The notes under the pieces were generated by a model. The model saw only the letters and a list, made by a program, of their open reading frames with translations. It made no database searches and was not told where the DNA came from. Positions 1-14,790 of a stretch of DNA of 64,000 nt are shown here, piece after piece. Each line of letters opens with the position of its first letter. Position 1 is the stretch's first letter. The translations under genes and the position numbers were made by a program. Source of the DNA: Brevipalpus yothersi. Taxonomy: Eukaryota; Arthropoda; Arachnida; Trombidiformes; Tenuipalpidae. The DNA lies in the NCBI GenBank assembly GCA_003956705.1, contig QZCP01000208.1, positions 1-64,000 on the forward strand. The letters are read 5' to 3'.

Positions 1-1034
<1,034 letters not shown>

Positions 1035-4000
1035 CCCATATGAATGGCGATGAGTCTACATCATCATTGGTCTCTTCATCTCCTGCGACGGTCTCACCTC
1101 GATTCCTGCCATCAGTTCCGGATGGAAATGGTTCAGCATCCTCCATACCCATCAGTCCATTGGAATGGCTTGGCGGGGAATCACGATGCTGCTCATCATT
1201 GCCCAAATGGTGATGGTGACGAAAGACAGTATTTCTTGTATCAGATTTAAATTTATCCTTTGATTCTTCCTTATCACTGATCACATAGAAACTTGTCTCC
1301 ATTGTGACATCATTCAAAATATCACCTGATTTAAGATCATCAATTGAACTTATTTTCGGTTCTTTCGATTGATCAACATTCACTTGAGTCGGTTTAAAGG
1401 TTCCGGTAAAAATTTCCACTTCCGCTTTAATGCTACCACTTTCTAAACTTTTTACGCTCGATCTTTTTGCACGAGATGAGACTGTTGCTCCAGTCTTGAC
1501 CGTCTGATTGAAGTGAGGAATCGATCGAGCATAGCCATTCTCATATGGTGATCGAGATTTTCCACAGTAAGCCTATGGAAGGGAGAGAATAGGGAAACTT
1601 TGATGAAAATAGGAATCGGAAAACTTGGCTGAGTCTCATCAAATACTGATCAGAATACCAAGTTATACAAACATCTTCTAAGAGTCATTGAAGGCTAGTC
1701 ATGATTATGGATATTCATTCATGAAGACACATATCAGTATGCATTTCATGTATTTTGAAGTCAAAAATCTTTCCAAGACAATTAGAGTTAGCATATTAAT
1801 GGTCGTCTGAGTGTTTTTCTCTCTGTCTGGATCACTTAAACGTGATCAGAGAGTTGATTGAGAAATATGAGTTTGCAAATTGCTCAAGATGCTCAAGAAC
1901 TTTAGTTGAAAGTGTAGAAAGAGAGAGAGAGAGGAAGATAAAATTCATAAAATGGGCATTGAACGCATATATATTTTTGCCATGCTTTGGTTCAAGAAAA
2001 ACTGCTAGAGGCATCCTTAAATTCCATAGATAGGTTGAAAGAGGTACACTTATAATAAAAAAGCTATATACATAACTTGAGGTAGGGTGTTAAAGGAAAT
2101 GGATCAGTTTCAATGGCAGTTCTAGAAAACTCAATAACATTGATGAGAAGAATTCTGAAATTTTGAAACATAAAATTAATCTACCCTCGATAGAAAGGAG
2201 AGGATTAAGTTGAGTTTTAATTCTGAACGGCCATTGCCCAATAAGAGCAGTGGGTCATATATCAAAATCAGTAGAAATCTTAACAGTTAGGTTCTGGTTG
2301 CTGTTGAAGATTGTCGAAACTTGTGTGACTGCTGGGAATAAAAGTTTCTAATAAGAATTTCATTGCTTTCGAAATTTTATGTCTCTTCAAATGACCGATA
2401 AAATTAAACCTTATTTTCACATCGTTTTCATCACACAGATTATACTGAATGTAGTAAAAATTGCCTTACATTTTGATTTTAGCTTTACCAAACTTGACAG
2501 TTCTCTTTGCATTGGAAACTATCGCCGACAATATACATCAAATACTGATTGGAATACCTGGAAAATATTCTACAAAAGTTCATCTCATGAACCCTAAATA
2601 CTTTAACTCGTGTAATAGTGACTGCATTTTCCTATCTCTCATTCAAATGAAGTTCTTTATGATTTTCTATTCATTACTCCTCTCAATGTATACATGAGAA
2701 GAGAATATCCAATCAAGCTAAATCTATTGATAGAGAGAGATTTACAGCACGCCAATTCATTGGTGAGGCTTATTTGCATAATCTCTGGAAAACTGATTGC
2801 CCATGCAAGCTTATGTAAGCAGTAATCACTTACCGGTTGACAAGTATCTAGACAAAATGAAATGATCATTTGAAATCTTATTTCGGAATCAGTTGCAAAT
2901 CGAAATGCTTGAAATGGAGCGACCAGTGATTTTGAATTCGGCTCTTGGGTGAAAGATGGAAAAACGGAAGGATCAAGTGGACATCTATAGAAGGGGACAA
3001 AAATGAAGGTAAAATAACAATAATTATAATGATAATACCACAAACAAATCAGAAAAAATAAGTAAAAGAAAGAAAAAAGTAAAAAACTATTACACACTGA
3101 TGATTATCATTATGTGTAGAGGTAAAATTATGGTAATTATATGGCTTCCGATTGACATTCGATGGCTGAGAGTGTAGATTATGATCAATGTATCTGAGCT
3201 GTAAAAATCATTTCACTTTGGGTGATCAGAGAGCAATTTGAGAGGATAAATTTTTTCCTTCTTCTTCTCGATTCAGATGAGCAATCATGCTCCCATTCAC
3301 AATCTGTAGTGTAGCAATCAGTTCACTTTTATGTACAAAATTTTCTTTTCTTAACAAAATGATTTCAAAATTTTTATAGCTCTCATGATTACTTCTTCTT
3401 TTTCACTTTTATCTATCAGAAAACCGAAATGATTTGAGAACAATTTAACATCTCAGGAATGACTTTCTCTTTCTTTTGAAAATTGAAGGATTCAGTAAGC
3501 TGAATCTCTTGCTTATTGATCGTATGCAAATTTATTGGGGGAATAAATCAACAGAAAAAATGATCTTACCCTTGATCATCGATCAACAATATTGATTCGC
3601 TCATATCACCACTTTGTGCAATAAGTTGACTGCCAAATATACCGTAAACACCTGAAATGTAGAGTTTGATGTTAGATATTCTTGTATTCTTGTATTCAGA
3701 GAATCAGCTAAGTATCATGATTGTTATTGGGGAGGAAACGTTGTGATTGATGGGAAAAAACTGAGAAAGGAATAAGTCATTGTGCTTTTCTCACAGAAGA
3801 ATCAATCCTCTCAGCAGTAGCTTGATTCATCAAGTAAAATCTGTCTAAACAATCAGACTGTTGGAGAAATTATTCTGATCTTGTTTCTAGCAAGATGTCA
3901 AACCGTTAGAATTGAAACAAGCAATAGAACTTGGCAAACAATCTGAATCAGAACAAAAGAAGCACAAATAAGTTTTCAATAAAGAATCTCAGAAAGTTAG

Positions 4001-6693
4001 AAAGTTCAATGGAAGATGTTTCGATGACTGTAATAGTCTATTCATTCAAACTATCGTAACTGTTCAGTGATTGATTTGTAAATGAAGAAGAGTACAAAAA
4101 TATAATGGAAGCTACCAAGACTAAGCAGGATGAAAGCTTGAAACAAAGCTAGGTTCTCTATAGTGATAAAATCTTTTGTAATTAATTGCCTAATGAATAC
4201 CAGAAAGAACACCGAACTGAATGAGCCCAATTTCAATTGAGCAATGACCCTCACTACTAAAAAAATACGATTCTCATTCATGATTCTGAAGTAATAGACT
4301 TGATGATATTCTTCAATTTCACGGGCCCAAGATAAGTCTGACTGAGATACAGCTCTTGACATGTTCTAAACTTTTAGGAATAAAATATGAGACAAGGTGA
4401 CTCAACGATTGGTGACTTTTAGACACGATATCACGATAGTGTTTTGCTCAATGGGTATTCTCGCCACACTTAGTCCAACAGTTTGGTTTCCAAGCTATTA
4501 CTTATTCTTCACTCTTGAAACTCTTAAGGATAAGAACTTTTGCATGATAGTTGACTACCACCATCATGCTCTAGTGTCACTGTGTTTTGACATTAGCGTG
4601 AAGTGAAATGGCGGTAAAAGTTGGTCTTAAGAAGAAGCGATTCACAAGAGTCTAGATAAGAAAAAGGAAAAGTGGCCCATAATCACATGAGAGCGAGAAG
4701 CTTTTACAAAAAATTTTGATTGAATCACTCATGAGGCCTACTTTAGGGATGGATGCAAGGAAGGAAAAGGTATCATGTTAATCTTGGGAACTGAGAGATG
4801 GAAAAGATCAGATTAAGGAAAAGTAAGCATCAGGAGGGGCTCTGTGTGTATGTAGTTGTGTGTTGTATATCACATTTCGGAAGAGTTTTGAAAACTTTTC
4901 TCTTTCTCTTTCTTACTTAAAATGTATCTGTCGGTGGTGAAACTTTGCCCTATACTCTGAATGTATTATGATACTAGTGTCAGGTCAGTTGGTTTTCAAG
5001 TAAGGATGGAGATGACTACTTTGCGGGACAGTATTGAAGATGATCTGTGGCCAGCATCCGATTTGTGGCCACCACTTTATCATCATCACTCATAAATCAA
5101 GGCTTAGCTTGTTACTTAGCAGAAAGATCATTCTCTCATGTTCATGAATGTGTATAGATTTTCATTCTCAGTCAAGTCAACCTTTGTCAGACCACCTTAA
5201 GTTGGTGATGACTTGGAACGGAAAGAAATGCTCAGTATAAATTGTGGTGTGGGCTAGCAAGTTCAGGTTGTGTTTTTCTTGCTAGAATATCTGCACGATC
5301 GATTCACTATCTCTGCTGAGTGACTTGAGACAGATTCATAATCAATTAGTGAGCTATTTTAGGGAATGAAAAATTACCATCAAGAAATGATGTTTTTCCA
5401 TCCGAATTTTGACTCCAATTTTGTGTGAGCTAGCTGGTTATTGGAAATAATATATTCTTGTAACATCTTCAACTCCAAATGCAAAATTTCAGCAAGAAAT
5501 ATGACCGTTTCAATGAGACTCATATAATTTCATCATGAAAAGTGTGACAGATAAAGTAAAAGTAAAAAAGCTATCAGAATAAAGTTTGTAACACTTGATT
5601 TGAAAGTTATTTGATTTTGACTGGCATCAAATTCAACGGTCTAGACTTCAATATTGCAGCTTTCTTCACTCTTTGACATGAACTCTCATTTTCTATTCAT
5701 TTAATTTTTGGATGAAGACATCTCGCATTATTACCCATGGAACCATGAGATGGATGAATGAGTGAATGATTGCTCATTCTCTTTCTCTCTTTCTCTGTTT
5801 CTTTCTCTTGCTACATTCTAGTATGGACAAGCGAAGATAATATTACTGTAATTCATCACTTTTTCTTCTTCAACTACCGCTTCTTTTACCATGCAAAAAT
5901 GTTTTTGTTCCCTGCTATATCTTTCTCTTTCCTTCTTCTGGATTCCTTCTCTCTGCATGCCTCATCACATTAAAAGTCTGACTGGAAAAAGAATATCAAA
6001 AAAGATATTTGATAGAGGAAAAGCGGAAAAAGTTTACTGCTCTGCAGTTGGTAAGTGAAGTTGGTAGCATCTTCTTCTTCACACACAGATCTTCAAGTTC
6101 ATATCTCTTTTCTTCAGGATTGCGTGCCAATGGATGTGAAGAGCGGATGAAGAAAGAGAAAGAGAGAGAGAAAAGTTTTTTCAGGGATGTGATCTTGGTG
6201 ATTATAGTATTTGGTGACTTTGAGTGGCCGATTTTGGGACTCAAGAATTGGGCTGAAAAAAGAAGAAGAAAAAGAAGAAGAGGAAGGAAGAGAGAGAGAG
6301 AGAGAAAAAATGATGAATGAATGAATGAGTGAGTGAATGTTTCACTTTGTCTGTCAAATTTTTTGGAATCCTTTCTCTCCAAAACATTACACTTCCGTGA
6401 AATTGCTCAGATTATCACTTCATCCTTATTGTTGTTGTGATTCCTCATCTTCTTTTTCTCATCCATTCAGTCTATGAGAGACAATAGTAGTTACGATTTC
6501 GTCAACTCTTTTCCTTACTGATGGCCAAGCGTGTCTTACCGAAACGCTTTGCTTGACACAATATCATTACTCAGGAAGCTTGAGCATTTATCATAATTCA
6601 TCACCAAAATCAGAGGCAAACAAACCAAAATTTTCATTAACTTGGAGGACGGAAGAGTATTTGTCAGTGCTAACTTGATTAATTGATTCCAAT

Positions 6694-6758
<65 letters not shown>

Positions 6759-9108
6759 AAGTAAACGAAACCATTTTTCTTCAGAATGATAGATTCCTCT
6801 CCACATTCGTTTTACATAAAATTTTCTGAAATTACATGCTAGACGATTAATTTCTTGACTCCTCGAAAAATTATACAATCTATAACTGAATATTTTCCAT
6901 CTTTATCATTTTATTCACTCATAATTGTTTCTTTCTCTCTCACACACACTCTCACTCTAATAGCGATTATCGATACCTGAGGCAATGAATTAATCGAAGT
7001 TCAATTCTAATGCTCATCGATTGAATTAAAAATCAAGTCAACCATCTGAGATGGGACCCATGAGCTCAATTTGAAGATCCTGGTGCAGGAATGTTAACAT
7101 CAATCGGATCGGAATCATGAGGAACACTCAGGAAGGGAAGAGAAAAGCATTGACAATTGCACTTCTCTCTTGTAGACTTGCATCACCCTGAGACTCAATC
7201 AGAAAGCGTTTGGAAGTTAATTTCGCAATCAAATCAACAAATAAAAAGCAGACATGTAGAAGCAAGAAAAATCAAAACAAAGAGGAAGAGGGAGAGAGAG
7301 AGAGAGAGAGCAAATGATGATGGGCAAAGAAAAGGATTAAGGCATAATTAAGAGAGAAGGTATGGAAAGAGAAAGTGAGGATGAAAATGAAAGAAGAAAG
7401 GAAAGGGTTGCCCAGCGAAAAAAAATTGACGATACTCACTTTGGTCAGTCATCTCAACCTTGAGCAGAATATTATCTCCAAGTTCAACAGCCCGAACATC
7501 TTTTCCTGACGTCGAATTCATGATCCTCAGGTGAACGGGTGGAGCTGGGGCCAGGCCGGTAATTACGCGCGTCATTGCAATAGATTGCCTGCCAGTGGAC
7601 ATTGGTTGGGGCCAATAGGGTTGTGAGATGGAGATGGAGATGAAGATGATGAGAGAGAGATGAGATGAGAGTGGAGGGAGAGAGAGAGAGAGAAAGAGAG
7701 AGAAAACAGATTAGATGAGAACAAAAATAGTAATAATGACAAAATGATGGAGATAATCGCGCGAGAAGCTTTTTTCTTGCTTTTTGAACGATAAATAAGA
7801 AAAATAGTGTAAAAGATTCAATTAATGGCTCCTCGCTTCATTATACAGGATTATTATTTTTTATTTATCATTTGTTTTCCTTTGGATAATCAACAGCAAA
7901 TTTATTCCCTCTCTCTGTCTCGACTTTTGATCTTTAGTCTAATACGATACTAGTCATCAACAGGATCACAAATGCTTCTCTTGTTGTTTTAATCGTTTCT
8001 CCTCAATACGGACATCTCATGAATTGCTTTCAATATCTTTCTTGCTATTTTCTTTAATTTTTCTCTTAATTTTGCTTAGGAGTGTAGCTATTTTTTTGCT
8101 CTTATTTTTCTTCACTTTCGCTCGATTACTTTTCTCTCTTTCTCTCTCCCTATCAACGTTTATTGGAATGAAATAGTCACTGATAATAATCATCACTTAT
8201 TTTTGATGAGCCTTTCAAGATGATACTATCATTTGGGAGCGAAAGAGTTTAAGTTGAAACTCTCTTCATTTTGAGATAGGATCAAAAGAGTTTTTTTTCG
8301 ATTCAGAATAATCAAGAGTATGATGAGGAGAAGAATTCCCGATGAAATCATGTGATATAACTATCTGTGAAATATTTTTTCTTTTCCTCTCAGATCATAG
8401 ATCCTTCTTTGATCTATCTTGTCGGCAAAATTTCTGACGCTTGAATACTGATTCAAGATGTGATAAGTCTAGACTGATCCTAGCATTCACACATCATCAA
8501 CAAGTGAGCAAAAAAATATATTGGCTTTTATAGATGTTTCAAATATTTGTTTGTTTTTCGACACTAATTCAATGATTCTATCCAATTCATTTCAAGAAAC
8601 ACAAACTTTCTGAGAGAAAATCTCGTGCTCAGATTAATTTGATTCGGATTAGAAGCTTTGAAAAAGTCATGTACAAAAGTCGAATTCCAAATCGAAAGTC
8701 TGATTCACCATAGCTTCAATATCTTTTTCCAATCTAATAGTAAAAGAGGGGATCAAAGTACAACAAGCTAGTGTACTTAAGAAAAGTATAAAACAGTAAC
8801 TTTCTTGATCAGCCATCTCTAATGAGTATAATACACTTGTATAGCATTAGAATCATCGATTTATTATCGGAAGCTTCAGCAAGAGATAATAGATAAGCAT
8901 CGGATCATCTTAAGAAAGGTTGTATTTCAATTGAAACATTGGAAATGTCATGGGAACAACAATTCACTTGAATCAGTTAATTTATCAATTGAATCGGATA
9001 GAGAGTACAAGTTCAATACACTCTTGACAAAGATTTTCCATATAATCATGAAGAATTGGCACCGTTTATAATTCACACTGGAATTCAACTTATCAAATCA
9101 TCTATCAC

Positions 9109-9163
<55 letters not shown>

Positions 9164-12100
9164 TTCCCTTCTATCTTCTAGGCACCCTAAAATAATTTCG
9201 ATTCCCAATTCGGGACGTTCAGTGAATGCTGAAAAAGGAATTACACTTTCACTACCGTTTTATCGTTTAAATTATTTTGACTGGCCTCTCATTGAGATCA
9301 TTCACAGGGCGATTATCCTTTTGACTATCTGATAGTTTCAGTATGAGGCCACAGCATGTTAAGGCTACTTTTCTTATCGCTATCTGATCAATATATATCA
9401 AGGGGACCTCTTTTTCTCAATCTCAAACATATAGGCGGTATTGGGAGAACTTTTTTATCAAACTTATGTGAGGTATATTTTTCTCAAGATATTATCAGAT
9501 TCGTGAATCAATGTATGTGTGTATGTATATTATTGATTTTGGTGGTCTCTTTGGCCACAAAAGCCACACCAATCGAAATACGGATACACTATAGTGAATT
9601 ATATGTAAGTGTGTGTGTGTGTGTGTGGTTGTGAATTGTTAATATATAACAACACTACTTACACTTCAGCAATATTTTTACCACCTCGCAGTTTGCGCCT
9701 TACTCGATGATAATCACAGGCAATATCAATACGTCGATCAGAATCTCTTAGAATGTATGGATTCTTTTGAATAACCAAGCTATTGGTGTAGGTTCCATTG
9801 CCCTGTGTGTGTGTGAGTGTTTGAAAAAAGAAAAAGAGAGGAAAAGTGTGAAAAATCATTCAAAGTATATGATTCTCGTTGAAATTATCGATCAAACTTC
9901 AAAACTATTTTGATCATAAGCTGGAAGGAGTCAATTTTTCCACCTGATACTCATGCTGCATGCTGAATTCAACATGTTTTTATCATAATAATAATTAAAT
10001 TCTTCAACAAGGTCACCAATCTGTTAGAAGCTTCTGAATAAGCCTCTCAAGTTTGATGAGGAAGAGCATATGAACTGAATTGAAATTAGAAAGATAGATT
10101 TAATATTGGGGATAACATCATTTGATTATCATTTTTTTCTCTTCTCTTCTCTCTTTTTTATACTTCCACCAAAATGATTTCCATAATTTGCATGCCTCTG
10201 GTAAAGAGAAAAACTTGAAACTCGGAACACCTCTCATCATTAGCAATCAGCTACACGATTCCCTACTCATTACTACACCTCAAAAACTTTCACACCTGAA
10301 GTAAAACATTTCTCCTATACTCACATACACTCTCTCATGATTATTTATGATTTATATTTATCATATATGCACATGATTAGAGGACAAGAGAGCCTGTAAA
10401 TGATGATCTGCAATGCCCAAGATTGCATCATTAAAACGGACAATTTCACGATCTTCCTCACATACATACATAACGTTACACATACTTATATGAGGTGAAG
10501 GTTTTTCGCAATGGGTGACCATAATTAAAATTAGCAAAACTCACCAAACTGATTGTTCCGCACTGACCAGCGTGCAATGGAATGGACAGCGCAATAACCT
10601 CATCCATATGTTGATGGCCAGTATTGAAGCATTCATATGGATGAGAAAGAGCAAATATTCGGCCATGAAATGGCCCGGAAGTTTTCACAAGTGCAACCAT
10701 TGAATCGGCCTCACATCGGATTTGGACTGGAGAAAAAAAGGTAAGAAAGAGAAACAAAAATGAAGAGATAAAACAGTGGGGTTTTCAAAAAAGATAAAAT
10801 TTTGGAAACAAATTGGAATCAACACGTTTAGATTAATGATATGGATGGTGAATAATTATCATTAATTCCAAGAGTTTCTTTATCTTTCAACTTTATTTTT
10901 TCTGTTTTGCTTCAACAAAATTTAACATTGTCTAATCTTTTGTCTCTCTCGCCTTCTCGTTATGCTGGCAAAGTACAGTTATATATGCATGCATCTTCCC
11001 ATTCATTTGTTCAGGCTTGTCTGTTTTCATGATCATGCAGTTTCACCAAAATTATCATGATACAATGTGAATGTGAGTGTGTGTGTGTGAATCTGAACTT
11101 TTCTCAAGTGGTTCCACATTATCTCGGCTTCCCTGAGGGATCTTTAGTCTTGATCACGGTTAACCACAGAAGGGTAACAATAAATAGAAGAGGCGGAAAA
11201 GTAAGAAACCTTTTTTTTCTCATCAATATCAATGGCCATGTGTACACTGTTACTTGAAATTCTGGAATATATAGATTGTGATAACGGCATTTCTCTTATT
11301 TTATTCTTTACTGTTTTTGAAATCTTTCTCTTTCTCTTTTTTTCTCTCTCTCTCTTTCTCTTTGATCTCTTTGATCGGCAAATGAATCAACAAGATTGGA
11401 GAAGTATACAAGATGATTTTATTCTCTTTTTCTACATTTTCTGGATCGACTTTCTTATTTTTTCTTCTCACAAGAGCTTATTGGTTACGTTTTGATGATC
11501 ATGAAATCAGAATCGAAAAGATTGACTCAAGTTTTGTGGAAAGAAAGTGGAGAGGAGTGAAAGTAATTGATGAAGTTCAAGGGCTCAGGGCAACAGATTG
11601 AGAAGATAAAGATCGAAAACATCACTTTTTGAAATGGAAACGAACAAGATTTGAAATGCTTTGTAGTTAAGATCAGTTTTTTTTCGAGAGTTAAAATTGA
11701 GATTGAGTGAATTGAGCGATCGATGATCTATCTGATCAATTGGATGCGTGACATGAAACAATGTTCATTCGCTGGAGAATGTTCAAGAATGATGAAAAAA
11801 ATGAAAAGAAAATTCTTTCCACTTGATGATCAAGATCTACATGCACTTATTTGCTCGAAATAAATGAATTCAAATTTATGTATCGATTTCTTTCATGCTC
11901 CTTTTTTGATTAACAGTTATTTACTACCACTGAAATTCAATCTTGGACACAAATTTGGTGTGAATATAAATCATACACATATCTCAACTGAACTTTCTAG
12001 AGATACATCACACTTTGCAGTATGCAAGTTGTACAAGTGTAAATTTTGATTACAAAATTCGATACATCAGGCCAATAACCGAGTCAAGGCGTATAAAAAT

Positions 12101-12258
12101 ACTGATTAAGTCTAAATGATGGGCAACACCAAGATGGGAGGTAAGTTAAAAAAATGGGTGGATAGGAAGTGATAGAATTCACATCGATACACCAAGCACA
12201 CCCACAATAAAATTATTCTGCTGAATGAAACTCTTCCTCTTTACTTTCTAGTGAAGAT

Positions 12259-12313
<55 letters not shown>

Positions 12314-14790
12314 AAGAAAGAAAATAAGAGTGATGAAAGGGTTGAAAGGTTCCTTTGTTGCAAGCTTTCCTTTTTGAGGATGAATTATTTGAATTGAAGA
12401 GACTGGAATAGTCTACCCAATTCAATAAGAAAACTGCTATGTTGTTTCCTATTGAATTTATTGGAATTTGGGAATGTTAACTGATCGATCTTTTCCAAGC
12501 TAGTAAAGATTCTTTTCCTGCCGTTTCAGCTGACTTGGTATTGGTTCAAACTCTGAAGCTCTGGTTTCCTCATATGGTTCTCATTCTTTAGCAGATTTCT
12601 ATTTTTTGATTTTTCTTAGTGAATTCATAAGAATCAATAGAAATTCTGATGAAATCTTACAAGATTCATGAGAGAATAAACTACAACAACGAGAATAGAG
12701 TTAGTTGAGAATGTACAATTTTGGAATTGATAAGCTACCAATCATAGATAAGCTCGATAGAGTTTCTCTCTATGGTCTGGCAGGAGAAAGACTGAGGTCG
12801 GGACTATTAGTTTTTGATCAAAATTCGAGTGGGTCAAATAAAGGAGGGAAAAATCTACCCTGATGATCCAGATCTTGTTCGAAAAGTATTTGTTATTGAT
12901 TATCAAAAGGATATAAAAACGTGTCGTCACGATAGCTCTCATCAATTCTATTACAAGGTATAATGACTTTGAAATGCAGAGAATGATTAACTCAAACTAG
13001 CAAGTGGGAGAAACATCCTTTCAACTCAACATTGATAATGATATGCAAAAAATATTCAAACTTTCTTATTGCCCAAGAAAGGATAAAAACTGGCATCAAT
13101 TAGGAGATCGTTAACGAAAATAAAGTTATCACATGTACTCACCATCAAAGCATGCTGACACTTCATACAAAACACTTGATGAACTTTTCACTAGAATTGT
13201 GTCGAGTATCGAGTGACGAGTATGATGGTTCAGAGAGCAAGTTTTATCTCCAGAGTCATAGGTAAACGAACGACAGGTGAAGTTTAGATTATGAAGACAC
13301 TCTTCTTGACACTTGATTATCGAATCAGTCAGAAATATTCGATCTGGTTGAACCATTCGATTTTGTTTCGCTATTTTCCAGCTACAAAAACCGCGAGGAC
13401 CTTTGGCACAATTGTTTTCCAAATAGTCTACAAGAGATGCTGATGATTCCAATCGAACCCTCTTGTCTTCCGATGAGAATCGATTGTATGGACTAAGACG
13501 ACACTCGTTCATCTGATAATTGTATTCCGCTGATCTACATGGGAATGCTTGATATTCTAGGCAAGCAGCTTCACATTCTTCTCGACTTGAAGCATCAACT
13601 AGAACTTTATCGAAAGGCATTCCCACAAGTTCTTTGCCTTTTACTCGCTCGAAAGCCCAGTCTGTGGTACATCGATTGGTGACCGGAAGACAGATCTTTT
13701 CGAAATAATTAAAGTATGGATTAGCTTCCAGTGTTTGATCAGCTCCAGAGGTTCGTAAGTTTTGATTACTGAAGCTACAAGCTCCTTTCTTGTAGTCAAT
13801 ATTGACCGACAAGCATGATGGCTCATTTTTACAAAGTTCTAGACACCGATGAGGATCCAGATCTCGGGTAACTTTGAATGCATTAGTGACCAGCAAGGAA
13901 CCAGATAAAAGTTCGAACTGAACATCGGCAGCTTCACATCCTGTCAGGAAGAATCAGATTTTTGATGAGAATTCAAACCATGATACTTGTATGGGGATGA
14001 TAGTCATGAAATGTATCAGATTTTTTGTTTTGATTTTTTTGCTCTACAAGTTAGGACATCTTGTGAAAAATTAGGCCTGTAAGCTCCTCAGTTTCATGGT
14101 TCAATAAGAAAAAGGAGTTGCTCATCATGTGTGACCAGGACATGAGAGTAAAGTTTGGCTGTCCTTGTGAAAAAAAGAACAGAAGCCTCATGAGTACTCA
14201 TGTTCTGATTGGGAACACGAATTCAGTGATTCGTGAATTCGATGTATCTTCCAGTGATACATAAAAGTTTAAGCGTGCTAATTTTGACCTTATACTATGC
14301 AAACAACTTGCTGCTTCCTATTCTACGGTGAAAAGTTGTTAAAAGAATGCTTCATCAAACTAAAAAATGATCATTGATGAAACTATTGCATCACTCACAG
14401 ATCTCAAGCAGATCGATTCTTAATTGATGGAGAAGTGAAGATGTTGCAAGACTTACCTGTTGGAGGGCAAACTTTTCGATGGAAACTCCAATCATCATGC
14501 TTTTCCAAGCTTTGACTAATTAAATTGGCTGAAGTTGTATTGACCAGAAAACATTGATTCCGGACATTATCGGCGAAAAAAGACACACACTGGTCATTGA
14601 TTAAGCAGAGATCATGACATTCGGAAATTGTCCTATTATTGAACACATCTGTACTCCTGAGTAACCTATCAATAGGTTTATAGCCGATCATTTGAACAAA
14701 TGTGGTTGATGAACGAGGACATAACTGTACACTGTATACTGATGATACATAAATAATCAAGGTGATCAACCATGCCATCCATTGGTCCAT
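1035..14790 (-). CDS. PAN/apple and zona pellucida (ZP) domain membrane protein, 3' end not found
   Basis: Coding exons, in order of transcription: 14457-14790, 13143-13940, 10545-10726, 9663-9802, 7440-7588, 3570-3651, 2834-2984, 1035-1572; every junction is GT-AG and keeps frame (about 791 residues so far). A signal peptide (MDQWMAWLITLIIYVSSVYS) is followed by four cysteine-rich PAN modules: one in exon 1 and three in exon 2. The ZP module begins in exon 3 (IRCEADSMVALV, then FHGRIFALSHPYEC) and continues through ITGLAPAPPVHLRIMN, GCPLDPSVFPSF, FQAFRF and CLDTCQPAYC. A furin-type RAKR site lies at about residues 646-649. This is the PAN-plus-ZP architecture of arthropod apical matrix proteins such as NompA, which anchor cuticle to epidermis or sensory cilia; which member this is cannot be told. 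The last exon seen ends in phase 1 at a good donor, so a transmembrane/tail exon must follow. Long introns hold only AT-rich sequence and GA/CT repeats. Confidence 0.88.
3652..7439. other. Long intron of the PAN/ZP gene
   Basis: AT-rich intron with a (CT)n tract at 6698-6756 and short GA runs near 6290 and 7292-7311. Reading frames at 4051-4362 (minus) and 5996-6382 are low-complexity or hydrophobic, without a recognisable domain. I see no nested gene. Confidence 0.6.
6698..6756. repeat. (CT)n microsatellite
   Basis: About 28 CT units inside an intron of the PAN/ZP gene; they appear as GA in the transcript. Confidence 0.97.
9112..9160. repeat. (CT)n microsatellite
   Basis: About 24 CT units inside the 7589-9662 intron of the PAN/ZP gene. 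Confidence 0.97.
12259..12309. repeat. (GA)n microsatellite followed by GAAA units
   Basis: About 25 GA units grading into AAAG repeats, inside the 10727-13142 intron of the PAN/ZP gene. Confidence 0.97.

Noticed and set aside
4051..4362. 103-codon minus-strand hydrophobic frame
   Set aside because: AT-rich intron sequence gives hydrophobic frames by chance; no splice or domain support.
5996..6382. Frames on both strands of about 100-128 codons
   Set aside because: Composition comes from GA/CT-rich simple sequence inside a PAN/ZP intron.
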